Assembly: GCA_036346225.1 (NCBI GenBank)
Contig: JARFIW010000115.1
Span: 2,010,501 to 2,074,500, forward strand
Source of the DNA: Platerodrilus igneus
Taxonomy: Eukaryota > Arthropoda > Insecta > Coleoptera > Lycidae
Reading direction: 5' to 3'
DNA: 64,000 nt
Each line of letters starts with the position of its first letter. Position 1 is the stretch's first letter. A model generated the notes under the pieces. That model ran no database searches, was not told the origin of the DNA, and worked only from the letters and a program-made list of their open reading frames with translations. Position numbers and translations under genes: made by a program. Shown piece after piece: positions 34,883-48,175 of the stretch.

Positions 34883-37800
34883 ATGTGTGTGTGTGTAAGA
34901 GAGAGAATGAAAGAGAGATCTTGCATGCATAGTGCACATTCCAATATCTGTAAACATGTGCATGTGTGTTTGAATGTGTACATTTGTGTATAAATGTGTT
35001 TGTACATAAATTATGTAAATATGTGTTATGTGTAAATGTGTATATGTGTAGTGGGTGTGTATATGACATAGAAAAACAAAGAGGGAAACGAGAGCATATG
35101 TACATAGTGTACATGATTATATGTGTAAACATGTGCATGTATATTTGTATATGTGCACATGTGTTTACGCACATGTATGCGAATTGTGTGAATACGTATG
35201 TGTACATTTGTATGTGCATGTGTGTGGCATGTGTGTGCATGTGAGAACGAGAACATGTGTATAGTGTAAATGTATTTGCACGAGTGTGTAGATGTACACA
35301 AATTGTGTAAATACATTTTATGTGTTAATGTGCATGTGTATATGCATGAATTTGTGTGTGTGTGTGTGTTGTGCGTACGTGTGTGTGTGTGAGAGAGAGA
35401 GAGAGCGAGAATGAAAGAGAGGCCTTGCATGCCTAGCATAGATTCTAATACCTGAAATCATGTGCATGTGTATTTGAATATGTGTACATTTGTGTATAAA
35501 TGTGTTTGTACACAAATTATGTAAATACGTTCTATGTGTAAATGTGTATATGTGTAGTGTTTGTATATGTCATAGAGAAACATAGAGGGGAAAGAGAGCA
35601 TGTGTATATAGTGTACATGCTTATATGTGTAAACATGTGTATGTATATCTGAAGACGTGTACATGTATTTGCATGTGTACGCAAATTGTGTGATTATATA
35701 TTATGTGTAAAAGTGCTTGTGGTAGAACTTTTGTGACAGAAAACATATGTGTACAGTGTACATGTGTGTATACATGCACGTGTACACATGTGTACAAATT
35801 GTGCAAAAACATTTTGTGTAGATGTGTTTGTATGTGCGTAAACATGTGCATGTGTATTTTATGTGTACATTTGTATATACATGTGTTTGTATACATGTAT
35901 GCAATTACGTTTTACGTGTAAATGTGTAGGTGTGTGTGAGGAGTGTAGTGTACATGTGCATATGCATCAGTTTATGCAGATGTATACAAATTGTGTTAAT
36001 TATGTACATGGTGTGCATGCGTGTGTATATGGTGTCTGAGAGCATAAATGCATAGTGTACACATGTGTGAACATATATGTGAATTGTGTGAATACGTTTT
36101 ATGTGTGTATATTCATGTGTGTGAGAAGGAAAGGGAAAGAGAGAACATGCGTACATAGCATCCATGCTTATATATAAATGTGAGGTATGCGTACTTGTAT
36201 ATATTATTACACTCCCGGCGGTAATGTACGAGAGTCACTATGTCAGTTGGTAACACAAATAAATATTTGCAAAATGCCGCGCAAATAAGGTATTACGTCA
36301 TATAAATGTTCCAAATTACTACATCACATGCAAAAAAAGATAAAGGTACTCACGTAAACTGTAGGACTCCTCACAGCATTATGGCTATTTCGACGGCAGC
36401 TGGCGTCGGGGAGCATTGAGGGCGTGTGTTTACGCCTTGCCTAATATAAAATAAAAGCATGCTCCTCTTATGTCTCGACTACAATTTGTTAGTCGCGCAT
36501 CGCCAAAGGTGAGCGCTGATTACAACCAATAAGATAAAAAGTCGACACAGCTCTCTCTTAGAACACAGTCCATTTTTAAATATCACATTCGCGCCGGTTT
36601 GTCGGCATTAATTATTAATTAATTAACAACGTGAGCACCTCTATTTCCCTTCCTTCATCCAACCCTCTCCTGTCTAACCAATTATGTATTTAGTGGTGAG
36701 TGTAAAGTGATAATTGAACACGGGGTAAGTTTTTTATGCAACCATATTTTATTACACATTTAATTTTTTGTTATTATGAACCAGCCGTTCCGCTTAGGCG
36801 TGAACATACCTTATTTTTTTTGGTCTCTTCGGCCGGTATGCGTGATAGAATTGTCGTCGTGGTTGTAGGGGAGCTTGCTTTATGTTAAATTATTACAAGG
36901 TTGCTCTTAAAAGTATTTGAAATAAATTCACTCTTATCGAATTGTAATGTTAACCTCGTAATTGAGTTTGACCTGCATGTTGATAAACGGTTATCAGCAC
37001 AGGTGTGTTTGTTTATATTTGGATTCAATTTTAATTATAAAATACACTTCAATTCAATTACATATTTACGTGTAGTTTATGCTATTCTGAAAATGTCTTT
37101 CGAAAGCATTTCTTTAAAGGCTCAACAAGAAGCCTTATTTGGTCGCTTGCAAGGCATTTGGGATTATGCTATTTCCGAAAATGTAAGTAAATTAAACTTA
37201 TTAGAAGCAAAAATGCAAAGGCTTCCGATTATTGAAAATGCTCTCGAAAAACTACAGGTAGCAATAATAGAATTTAACGCTACTAAACCCGACCCTAAAC
37301 TACATGTAAAATTAAATCTAGCATCTTTCGACGACTTATTCGACGTAGTTCGTGCAAAATATTTAGAATTGAAAGAAAATTCTACAAAATCGGTTTCTGC
37401 GGATGCTCTGGCATTTAAGGGCCCATCCGTTGAATGTTTAAAACCCCTAGAAATTCCTGTTTTTGATGGTTCCATTGATAAGTGGAATAATTTCATTACT
37501 ACTTATCGCAGTGTTGTACACGAAAACAAATCTATTCCAGTCTCATTAAAATATTTATATTTTAGATCGTATCTCAATAAGGAAGCATTAAGTGTCGTCT
37601 CTGATCTAGCGTTAGATCCCAATTTGTACGAGCAAGCATTTAAAAAACTTGTAGACCGCTACTACTCTCCACGCAGAATTGTTAATTTTTATTTGAATAA
37701 AATTCTTCAATTTAAATCTACTGGTTCCTTATCAAATTTCATAAATACACATTTCAACGCAGTAAGCACTTTGAAATCTGCCCCCGACGTTGAAGATTTA

Positions 37801-40800
37801 TCGGACTTTATTTTATTTTCTCTATGTTATCGTAATTTGGATCCTAAATTTTTTTTTTTTTTGGAAACTCTAAAGAAAGATGCGGGTTATGTAGCTCGAG
37901 ATATCATCACACCTTTTTGCATAATGCGTCGCCTGTCTCGACTTCGGGACCGATAACCCCTGTGACCCCTTCCACATCCGATATGAAAGAGACAGTTTCT
38001 ACATGCAATGTGTCTAATAATCCTAAAAATTATACAGTGCTTTTAGGAACGATTCAAGCTAAGATTCGGGACATCAATGGCGATTTTCAACCTGTAAGGT
38101 GCGTTCTTGATTCAGGGTCTCAAATCAATGCGATCACTTCTGCTTGCGTGCAACGTTTGGGTCTTAAATATGTTCGCAATCACAGTAAAGTGTGTGGACT
38201 AGCCAATACCGCTGTTAATTCTAAAGGGCTAGTCGATTGTTTTCTACTTTCCAATTATGCAGATCAACGAATAAATTTTGTGCCTCTATTCTTCCAAAAC
38301 TTACAGGTAATATCCTGGTTGTTCTTTACCACGTGGAATTTATGAACGATTTAAACATTTACCCTTGGCTGACCCTAATTTCCATGTATCCGCTCCGGTA
38401 GAAATATTATTAGGAGCGGACATATGTTGTAGAATATTATTTTCGGATAACGCAAATAACCGTCTTGGTAAACCTCTAGCGATTGACACTATTTTTGGAT
38501 ACGTGTTATTGTGACAGGTGTCTTCTCCGCAAGGACCGTCAAACGCTACTTCGCTTTGTATAATGTCGCAACCTCTTGAAAGCGAAGTAAAAAATTTTTG
38601 GGCGCTCGAAGAAGTCTCTCAACCTCCTGCTGTGAATATTGACGACAATTATTGTGAAGCACATTTGGTTAGTACCCACTCTCGCGATGAAACTGGTCGT
38701 AACATTGTAGCCCTACCCTTCAAGGATAATGCCGAACCTCTAGGGCGCAATCGTGAAATTGCTTATAACAGTTATCTAAATTTAGAACGGTGACTTCGGA
38801 ATTCAATCGAAAATCAAAAGGTTTATGATTCATTTCTCAAGGAATATCTATCTCTAAATCACATGAATGTTGCTCTGCAACCCTCCGATTATATTTCACC
38901 ACACCACGGCATTCATAAAACCACAAGCAGTACTACTAAACTACGAGTGGTGTTTAACGGATCTGCTAATGATTCGACCGGTAAGTCCCTCAATCAACGT
39001 CTATACGCTGGTCCGAAACTGCAATCAGGTTTGCCCGAAATAATATTTTTATTTCGTTCCCACAAAATAGCACTTTGTGCTGACATACGAATGATGTACT
39101 GCCAAATTTTAGTACGTACACAAGATAGAATATACCAACATATATTCTGGCGACCCTCCCTCGACAGCGGAGTTCAAGAGTACAAATTGAACACGCTTAC
39201 TTATGGTCTTACTCCATCCTCTTTTATTGCGCAACGCGTATTAAAGCAATTGGTGATCGACGAAGGACAACAATTTCCTCTAGCATCTGTGGCCTTGCTG
39301 AATCACACGTATATGGACGATGTGATTTCAGGAGCCATGTCCGTTGCGGCAGCTCAGCAGCTGCGATCTGAATTAATAAAATTGCTGTCTCTTGGCCAAT
39401 TTCAGTTAAGAAAGTGGTCCAGCAATGACAACAACGCCCAAAATATTTTGTTATGTGACAGTGAAATACATACATACATGTGCTCTCTAGTTAAAGTCAT
39501 ATTATTAGTGTATATTAAGGAATTTAATTTAAAAAAAGTTGTGGAAAACTAGTGATTATCTAAGGTTCTAAGGTATTAATAATTTTGATGAAAACTATAT
39601 CAATTGTGTAACTGGAACTTGTATAAAATTGAAAAAAGTGTAAAATTATAATATTTTCTTCAGTTTAATTAAAGTAATATTCAAAGGTCAATTCATTAGA
39701 CTTATCATTTGAATAGTAGATAATAATTGGGTTAATACCACAAGTGTTTATTGAATATTATCAATTATGTTTTGTTATAAATGTAATACAGATGATGATA
39801 ACACTAAAACCATAGCTTGTGATAGCTGTAATGAGAATGTATGCATTACATGCTCTAATTTATCAGCTTCTGAACTTAAATGCATGCCCCTTAGAAATAG
39901 AAAATTGCGTTTTCTTTGTGACAACTGTGATAAAGGACTGGCACAACTTCCAATCTTAATTAAAGAAATTGCTGAATTAAGAAAAGAAGTCACTAACTTA
40001 AAAGAAGCCCAAGCTAGCCAAAACGCACAGCTTAAACTAATGTCGCAGGAAAATGTGATAAGTGAAATAGTAGAGCGTCAAAACCGAAGAAATAATATTA
40101 TTATTTTAAATGTTAAAGAGTCTACACATAATTTAAATAAGGACAAAAATATTGATGATAAAAATACTGTGTCAACACTGCTTGTTGATTTTCAAATAGA
40201 ACTGGATCATATTAAAGCTTTTCGCCTGGGAAAACCAGTAAATGGAAAAAATAGACCCCTTAAGGTTATATTAAATTCTCCAGAGGATGCATTATACATT
40301 TTAAAAAATAAAAGCACGATCAAAGTACCAAGTATTAAGGTCTTTAGCGATCAAACAAAAACCAGCGAGATTATTATAAATTGATCAAAGAACAATTGAA
40401 TGAAGCAATAGCGTCCGGTGACAATACTAAAACCATTAAATATGTTAACAACAAGCCTACTATTGTCAATAAACCTACTCAACATTTTTAAGAAGCTAAG
40501 CATGAATTCAAATATACAGTACAATACAGACATTATATATATGAATATACAAAGTATAACCAATAATATTGATCAACTAGTTTCACAAATAGTTTGCTAT
40601 AGTCCTAATATAATATTATTAAGTGAATCAAGACAAACTGACTGGTATCTTAGATAATGAATTATATATTGAAAATTATAAGACTATAAGATGTGATTCA
40701 CAAACTCGTAATACAGGTGGAGTGCTGCTTTATGTGAAGAACAATATACAATTTACGGTATTTAAAACAGTGTCATTAGAAATGAACTATTGGTGTAAAA

Positions 40801-43800
40801 TAATAAAAGTTCATGTTGTGAACAAAAATGGTTGATTGGTTGTATTTACCACTCTCCTAGTGCTTCTCACAGTACATTTATTGATAACTTGGATAGTTTG
40901 TGTGATGATGTGTTTACTAGAAACTGTAAGAGTGTATTAATAGGAGACTTTAACATTAATTATTTAGAAAATTCTTACTACACTAATAAAATTAAAAATC
41001 TTTTAATATATATGGTATTAGTCAATTAGTATTAGAACCAACGAGATCTACCAATGTAAGTTCAACACTTATTGATTATGTATTAACAAATAATAATAAT
41101 GTACTATCAATTGTTCATTCATATCCAAAGATTACTGATCATTCTGTAATATCTGTTAACATTTTCGATCATTTGATAACTGACAATACAATCTATCGAT
41201 ATTATAGAAACCTATCTGAAAATAATATAAATAACATTAACTTAAAATTAATTAAACATAACTGGTCACTTGAAAGCATAAATGTAGAAGAAATCTGTAT
41301 GGAAATTATGCAGATTTGTGGAGGTATTATCGATGAAGTAAGTCCTATCCAAAAATATAAAGTGATAAATGGTTTGCCATGGATTGATAATGAAATTAGA
41401 TTAAACATGAAAGAAAGAGATAAAATGTATAAACAATTCAAAAGTAATAGCAATAATGAAAGGAATATTCTATGGGAAAATTATAAAAGATTGCGTAACA
41501 CAGTTGTAAATTTGATAAAGATTAAAAAGACTAATTACTACCAGGAAAAAATTGATAAATATGCAAATAATCCTAAAGAAATGTGGAAAACTCTAAAATC
41601 TTTAGTTAACATAAAGAAAATCCAGTTAATACCTGATTGTGTAAAATTTGAAAAGAATGGCGAAGAACAAATTATTCGAGATCCTTCTGAAATAGCAGAG
41701 AAATTAAATGATTTTTTTATCAGCAGTATTGAAGAAATTGTTAAGGGTATTAAAAGCGACAATGAATGGAAAAGGACCAATTGTAATTTGTATGTTGAAT
41801 TTAATAAATTTAGGTTATTGAATATGATTGAAGTAATTCAGTTAGTAAAAACATTAGATAACAAATTCAGCATTCAAGTTCCTGTAAATAATAAAACCCT
41901 GAAAGCAATTTTAGATACTGTTGGCCATGTCTTATTACATTTCATCAACTCATCATTACGGCAAGGAAAAATTCCCAATATGTTAAACATCAGTACAATA
42001 TGCCCAATATTAAAAATAGATAATTCGATTAAAGCATCCGACTACAGACCAATTAATACATTACCGACACTAGAAAAAATTCTTGAACGAGCGGTATATG
42101 AACAGTTACTAAATCATTTTGAAAGCAATAACATTTTTTTTGTACACCAATCTGGATTTAGGCATAATCACTCTTGTGAAACAGCGCTTCAGTTTGTACT
42201 AGCAAGGGTAAAAGGTGTATTGATAATAACGAGTATGTGGTAGCTGTATTCTTAGATTTGAAGAGGCGTTCGAGACTGTAAACCACAATATATTGTTAAG
42301 CAAATTACAAACATATGGAATCAATGGAGTTGTACTGGATTGGATCAAGGATTACCTAAGGGACAGGCAACAAAAGGTTAAATTAAAAGATATTTATTCC
42401 GGTAATAGGATTATTCAGCATGGTGTGCCACAAGGAAGTATACTGGATCCTCTCTTGTTTTTAATTTACATTAATGATATTGACTTGTATATAAATTGTG
42501 AACTACTTAAGCTATTTGCTGATGATACATTGCTCATTTGTAAAGGGGAACATTTACCCACGGTGATTGATAAAATAAACGAAGCTTTAGTGAATGTTAA
42601 TAATTATTTGGTAAATAACAAACTAAAACTTAATGTAGATAAGACTAAGGCTATGATATTGACCACTAAGTATAAATATAATAACATTAATATGAATGAG
42701 GTTAATATCACTATAGATAATATACCTATTGAAATTGTCACTGAAATGAAATATCTAGGCTTCATAATTGACAACTCATTCTCATATACGGGACATTATA
42801 AGTATATTTACAAAAAAATAGTTACAAAAATCTATTTTTTCTCAAGAATTTCAAAACATTTATCAACTCAAACAAAAATTACAATATATAATGCTATTAT
42901 CAGACCTCATTTTGAGTATTGCTCGTCAGTTATGTTTTCATGGGATGAGAATAAGATAGCACAACTTCAGAAGCTACAAAATAGAGCTATGAGAATTATT
43001 TTGCAATGCAGTAGATATACTCCAATCAGATATATGCTGTCCACATTAAACTGGTTTGGTGTTTCAGATTATATATTACTGAATACAATGATTTTTATCT
43101 TCAAAATGGTAAATCATAAGATGCCACAGTACTTTAATAGCTTTATTACATACAATAAAGAAGTGCACAATTATCCAACAAGAACATGTGATCATATATA
43201 CATAAATAAAACTAATGATAGGATGTTAATGAAAAGGTTTATTCTTTAAAGGAATTGATCAGTACAATAAACTACCTGTTGATATAAAACAGAGTTCAAA
43301 TGTGCATTCATTTAAACATAAGATGATAGAGCATATTAAATCAACCAAATTAAAGTAGGTTATTATAAGTATGATTATTAATATTATTATAAGTTTATTA
43401 TAAGTTTACTGTTACATGTTAATTACATATAAATTATGTTTGTATATTAGGATTTCCTATTTAAATAAATTCACTTACTTACAACTCTCTTTTAAATCAA
43501 TTCCAGGAATCTGAATTAGAACCCTCCGTAGCATTTTCTGATGAAATCTCTGGTATCAAAATATTGGGACTAGTTTGGAACCCGAATTCTGATAATTTCA
43601 CCTACTATGTTGTTCCTTTCGAAGGGAATATTTCAAAACGTTCCGTTCTTTCATATATGGCTAAAATTTTCGACCCTCTCGGCTGGTTGACTCCGGTGGT
43701 GTTCTTAATAAAACATTTTTTACAACAATTATGGGTACAACGTTTAGGCTGGGACGACACGCGGACACCGACTGGTGTTTGAAGTGGGAGAAAATTTGTT

Positions 43801-46800
43801 CCGCCTTACTGAATTATCAAATTTGAAAATTCCTCGCTGTTTGTTTTAGACTCGGGACAGTACCGACTTTTGGGGTTTTGCGATGCCAGTGAGAAGGGTT
43901 ATGCTGCATGTGTTTTTCTACATGGCACGACTTCAGATAACACGAATTGCCATCTCCTACAAGCTAAAAGTAAAATTTCACCCTTAAAATTTCTTTCAAT
44001 GCCCCGTATGGAATTATTAGGTGCTGTTTTGTTATCTTGTTACGTGCCATTGCACTTAAACAGTGTTTTTAGGTTAAGTTTTTATGTATGGAAGTTTCGC
44101 GGCATAAATTCAAATACGCGGTGCGCGGAAATTTTAAATGGACTAGGCGGTACTTCCGTACATCAGAGTAGTGCATTTGCGCAGTGTGCTTATCCCTAGA
44201 GGGGTAGAGTAATACGAGACAAAGAGTGGGGAAAAGTGTTTCCGTGACGCTCTAAATCGTGGCTGTTTTCCTTTGATCTTCAAGTGAAGTAGTCGTGCCG
44301 GGTATCATATCTTATCTTACTATGTAGATTCCCTTGTCTTGCTTATCTTTGTTTGTCTTTCCCTAATTAACCTATTCCTGTCGTTCCACTACATTTAGGA
44401 AACCGATACGACCCTAGAAGCAGCCCACGACCTGATGTCCATGCTCAGCTAACACCACCGGAGCCCGGAGCAATACCTTCATTATCGACCCGGAAGGATG
44501 ATAGGCGTACCTGGGAAAAGCCGGATATCTTATGTGAGTAATTTGTTTGTTAAAATTATTCGATTCTATCTTTCACTGTTTAATTTTTATATTTCTGATT
44601 ATTGCGTAATATACCTTTTGTATCGGTGACGTCATGGTGGATGGCCGCGCCCAAATCTGTAAAAGGTTTGCGCTTTCCTCCGCTAGAGGCGTCACTCGCT
44701 TTTCTTATTGCGCTTGCGCGATGTATCTTATGAACTTTGGTAACTGTACTACCGGCTTTTAGGAACTATCTATCACCATATAAATGTTTCACCATCTAAA
44801 GTGTAATACTTTGTTAACTATTTTACCGACCATATAAACTATCACCAGAGTAGTGGAATAACAATCTCGTCTAGTATATTCTATAATCTCAAATAAATTT
44901 CCTTATCCCTTAGAGGAAATAAAATTATTCACCGATTCTCAAGTGGTACTAGCGTGGATTAACACTCCTTCTTATTTATTAAAAACATTTGTTGCCAACC
45001 GCATGGAAATTATTTTAGAATACACTGCCATTCAACAGTGGTACCATATTTCTGGTGAAAACAACCCCGCCGATATGGCTTCTCGTTGTCTTATTGCGCA
45101 CCAGTTGATTGACAACGATATCTGGTGGCATGGCCCATCTAACTGTAGCGATCTAATTACGGCTTCCAGGAACTTGGAATCTCCCCCTTCTCTAGAAATT
45201 CTGCCAGAAATAAAATCTCCCCCTAATATATTAGTTACTTCTACACAAAAAAATTGCACTCAATTTTTGGATAAATTTTCTTCTCTCACCTTGCTTCAGC
45301 GTACTGTTGCATATGTAAACCGTTTTATTTACAATTGCAAGAACTCTGATAAAAATTATCAGGCTCTCTTTCTTCTGATGAATTACATATCTCATTGATA
45401 ACTATCATAAGAGTTACGCAACAGCAGTTCTACGAAGAAATAAATCAACTAAATTTAAACAAGGGTTGTTCTAAACAACTCCAAAAATTGTCCCCCTTTA
45501 TTGATTCGCTAGGTCTTGTTAGGGTAGGCGGACGTTTGCGTCACTCCCTGTTGTCTTATGATAACAGATATCCCTTTCTATTACCGAAACAAGCCACTTT
45601 ATCGCGATTATTGTGTGATAATTATCACCTTTATCTATGCATTCAGGTGCATTCATGACGCAATCACTTATTCAGCGAAAATTCTGGATTATTGGAATAC
45701 GCTCCTTAATTCGTCAGAGGATCCACAAATGCATTGTTTGTTCGTGCTTCCGTGCGACAACTGCTCAACCGTTCATGGCCGATTTACCCCTTTCCGTGTT
45801 CAACTGTCCAGAACATTTACTCATGTGGGAGTAGATTTCGCCGCCCATTTTGATCAAGTCTTCTAATCGTCGTAATGCCCTGGTGTCTAAAACTTATTTA
45901 TGCATATTTATTTGTACGTGCACCAGAGCGGTGCACCTCGAGGTAGTGTCAGAGTTATCTACCAAGCATTTTAGCTTGTCTGACAAGGTTTACAGCTCGA
46001 GAGGAATTCCTGATGTTGTTTACTCAGATCAGGGTAGAAACTTTCTTGGTGCCTCGCGGTCCCTCAAGGAAGCTATCATATTCCTTAAATCCAACAACGA
46101 TAAAATTTTCGCCGCTTTAGCCTCCCGCCATATCAAGTGGCAATTTAATCCTCCATACGCCCCAAATTTTGGCGGAATTTGGGAGTCTGGAGTGAAATCG
46201 ACAAAGCCTTATTAGTTCGTACTTTAGGTACACGCCCTCAAACCTTTGAGGAACTATGTACAATTTTTTCTAGGGTTGAAGCCATACTCAATAGTCGCCC
46301 TCTTTGCCAGTCTTCCGATCCTAATGACGGTACGCATTATCTGTCGCCCGGTCATTTTTAATAGGCGGTCCCCTTTTATCTCTACCTGAAATTACTATTC
46401 GGAGGAAATAACTGCGTTCCGTTGGCAGCGATTGTATCAGGTTACTCAATCCATTTGGCGTCGGTGGTCCAACGAGTATCTTCACCAACTCACCCAACGT
46501 AATAAATGGCATTGCCCTACCATATTGTCCAAGGTAAATGATGTGGTCATAATTAAAAATTTAAATACTGCCACCTTGTGTTGGCCTCATGGCCGTATTG
46601 AAAAGTTATTTTTTGGTCGTGACGGTATACCACGAGTAGCATCTGTAAAAACCGCTGCAGGTTTATTTACACGTCCAATAAGTAGGCTTATTATCCTCCC
46701 TTTGAATGAATAAATTTTATTTTTGTTATTTTCTATCGTATTTATGTTCCGTTTAATTTTAAAAATTTTAAGGTTGTATTAAAGGTTTGTTTTAATTTGC

Positions 46801-48143
46801 CTAGCAACCTTAACATTTCTAGGGTGTATTTAAATGATTTATTTTGTTTTGGTATAAAACTTATTCAGTTTTAGATGGGCGGTTATGTTTACGCCTTGCC
46901 TAATATAAATTAAAAACATGCTCCTCTTATGTCTCGACTACGATTTGTTAGTCGCGCATCGCCAAAGGTGAGCGCTGATTACAACCAATAAGATAAAAAG
47001 TCGACACAGCTCTCTCTTAGAACACAGTCCATTTTTAAATATCACATTCACGCCGGTTTGTCGGCATTAATTATTAATTAATTAACAACGTGAGCACCTC
47101 TATTTCCCTTCCTTCACCAACCCTCTCCTGTCTAACCAATTATGTATTTAGTGGTGAGTGTAAAGTGATAATTGAACACGGGGTAAGTTTTTTATGCAAC
47201 CACATTTTATTACACATTTAATTTTTGTTATTATGAACCAGCCGTTCCGCTTAGGCGTGAACAGCGTGGGTCATCCTTTAGGCCCCCGGTTGTAGTCAGA
47301 TTCAAAATTTGTCTTCTTTCTTGTGTAGAGGTACGGTAAGGGAATACATACAGGTAGGAACGACAACAGGTACAAGGCAGGAAACCTACATATCAAAAAA
47401 AGAAGACAAGATTCGGCATAAAGATAACTACACTCGTTGACGTCTCGCTGACCAGTCCCGACGTGTCGAAAATCACCCTTTCTTTATACCTCCGCGTCAA
47501 CGCAATCCTTTGTGCAAACGCCACTATTTAAAGTGACGGAAATACACGCATGTCTTTTTAAGTTATTGGCACGAAATCACTTTCAAATTAAAACTAAAAT
47601 TGGAAATGTTTACAGGCCGATTTTTTGGCATGTAATAAGATACATTTGTGTACACATGTTTGTACACGTGTACGCACATTATGTGAGTGGGTATTGTATA
47701 AATAAGTATGTGTGTAAGCATGTGCATGTGTGTGAGAAGTAAAGAGAGCATATATGCAGTGTACATGCTTAAATGTATAAACATGCACATGTGTATTTGT
47801 ATATGTGTATACGTGTGTAAGCATGCGTTTGTGCTTACATGTGCAAACTGTGTGAATATGTATGTGTGAGACTGTGAACGAAGAGAGAGAGAAATGCATA
47901 CTATACATGTGAGTAAGCATGTGTTTATGAACATGTACACGAATTTTGGAAATACATTTTATGTACAAATGAATATATGCGTGTCTGTGAGAGACGAAAG
48001 AAAGAGCATGTGTGGATAGTGTATGTGTAAACATGTATGTGTGTTTGTATTATATGTACATTTGTGTAGGCATGTGTTTGTACACATGTATGCAAATTAT
48101 GTGAATACGTATTATGCATAAACGTGTATGTGTAGTATATACA

Positions 48144-48175
<32 letters not shown>

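Larger units (their letters stand above)
39479..43480 (+). mobile_element. CR1/jockey-type LINE inserted in BEL/Pao RT
   Basis: About 4.0 kb in the same direction as the host element: 5' UTR, ORF1 with a zinc finger, ORF2 with endonuclease and RT, and a 3' end TTCACTTACTTAC. The interrupted BEL/Pao frame resumes just after, which brackets the insertion. The target duplication is short and uncertain (possibly around TAC). This family differs from the antisense LINE at 16517-20861 in sequence and 3' tail. Confidence 0.85.
36427..47263 (+). mobile_element. BEL/Pao LTR retrotransposon with both LTRs, broken
   Basis: LTRs at 36427-36806 and 46886-47263 start TGTTTACGCC and end GGCGTGAACA. GCGTG occurs directly before (36422-36426) and after (47264-47268): a 5-bp target duplication, normal for BEL/Pao. 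The inside encodes a DUF1759 gag region, DUF1758 protease, Pao-type RT, A17/RNase H region, integrase and a DUF5641-like tail, all plus strand. It is interrupted by a CR1-type LINE (about 39479-43480) and a solo LTR (44038-44863). Without them it is about 6.0 kb. The frames have several stops and shifts, so it is inactive. Confidence 0.93.

Noticed and set aside
33579..36165. Many overlapping frames of 60-207 codons on both strands (Thr/His/Tyr-rich or Cys/Val/Met-rich)
   Set aside because: The alternating TG/CA sequence makes few stops in any frame. The same holds at 47563-48564.
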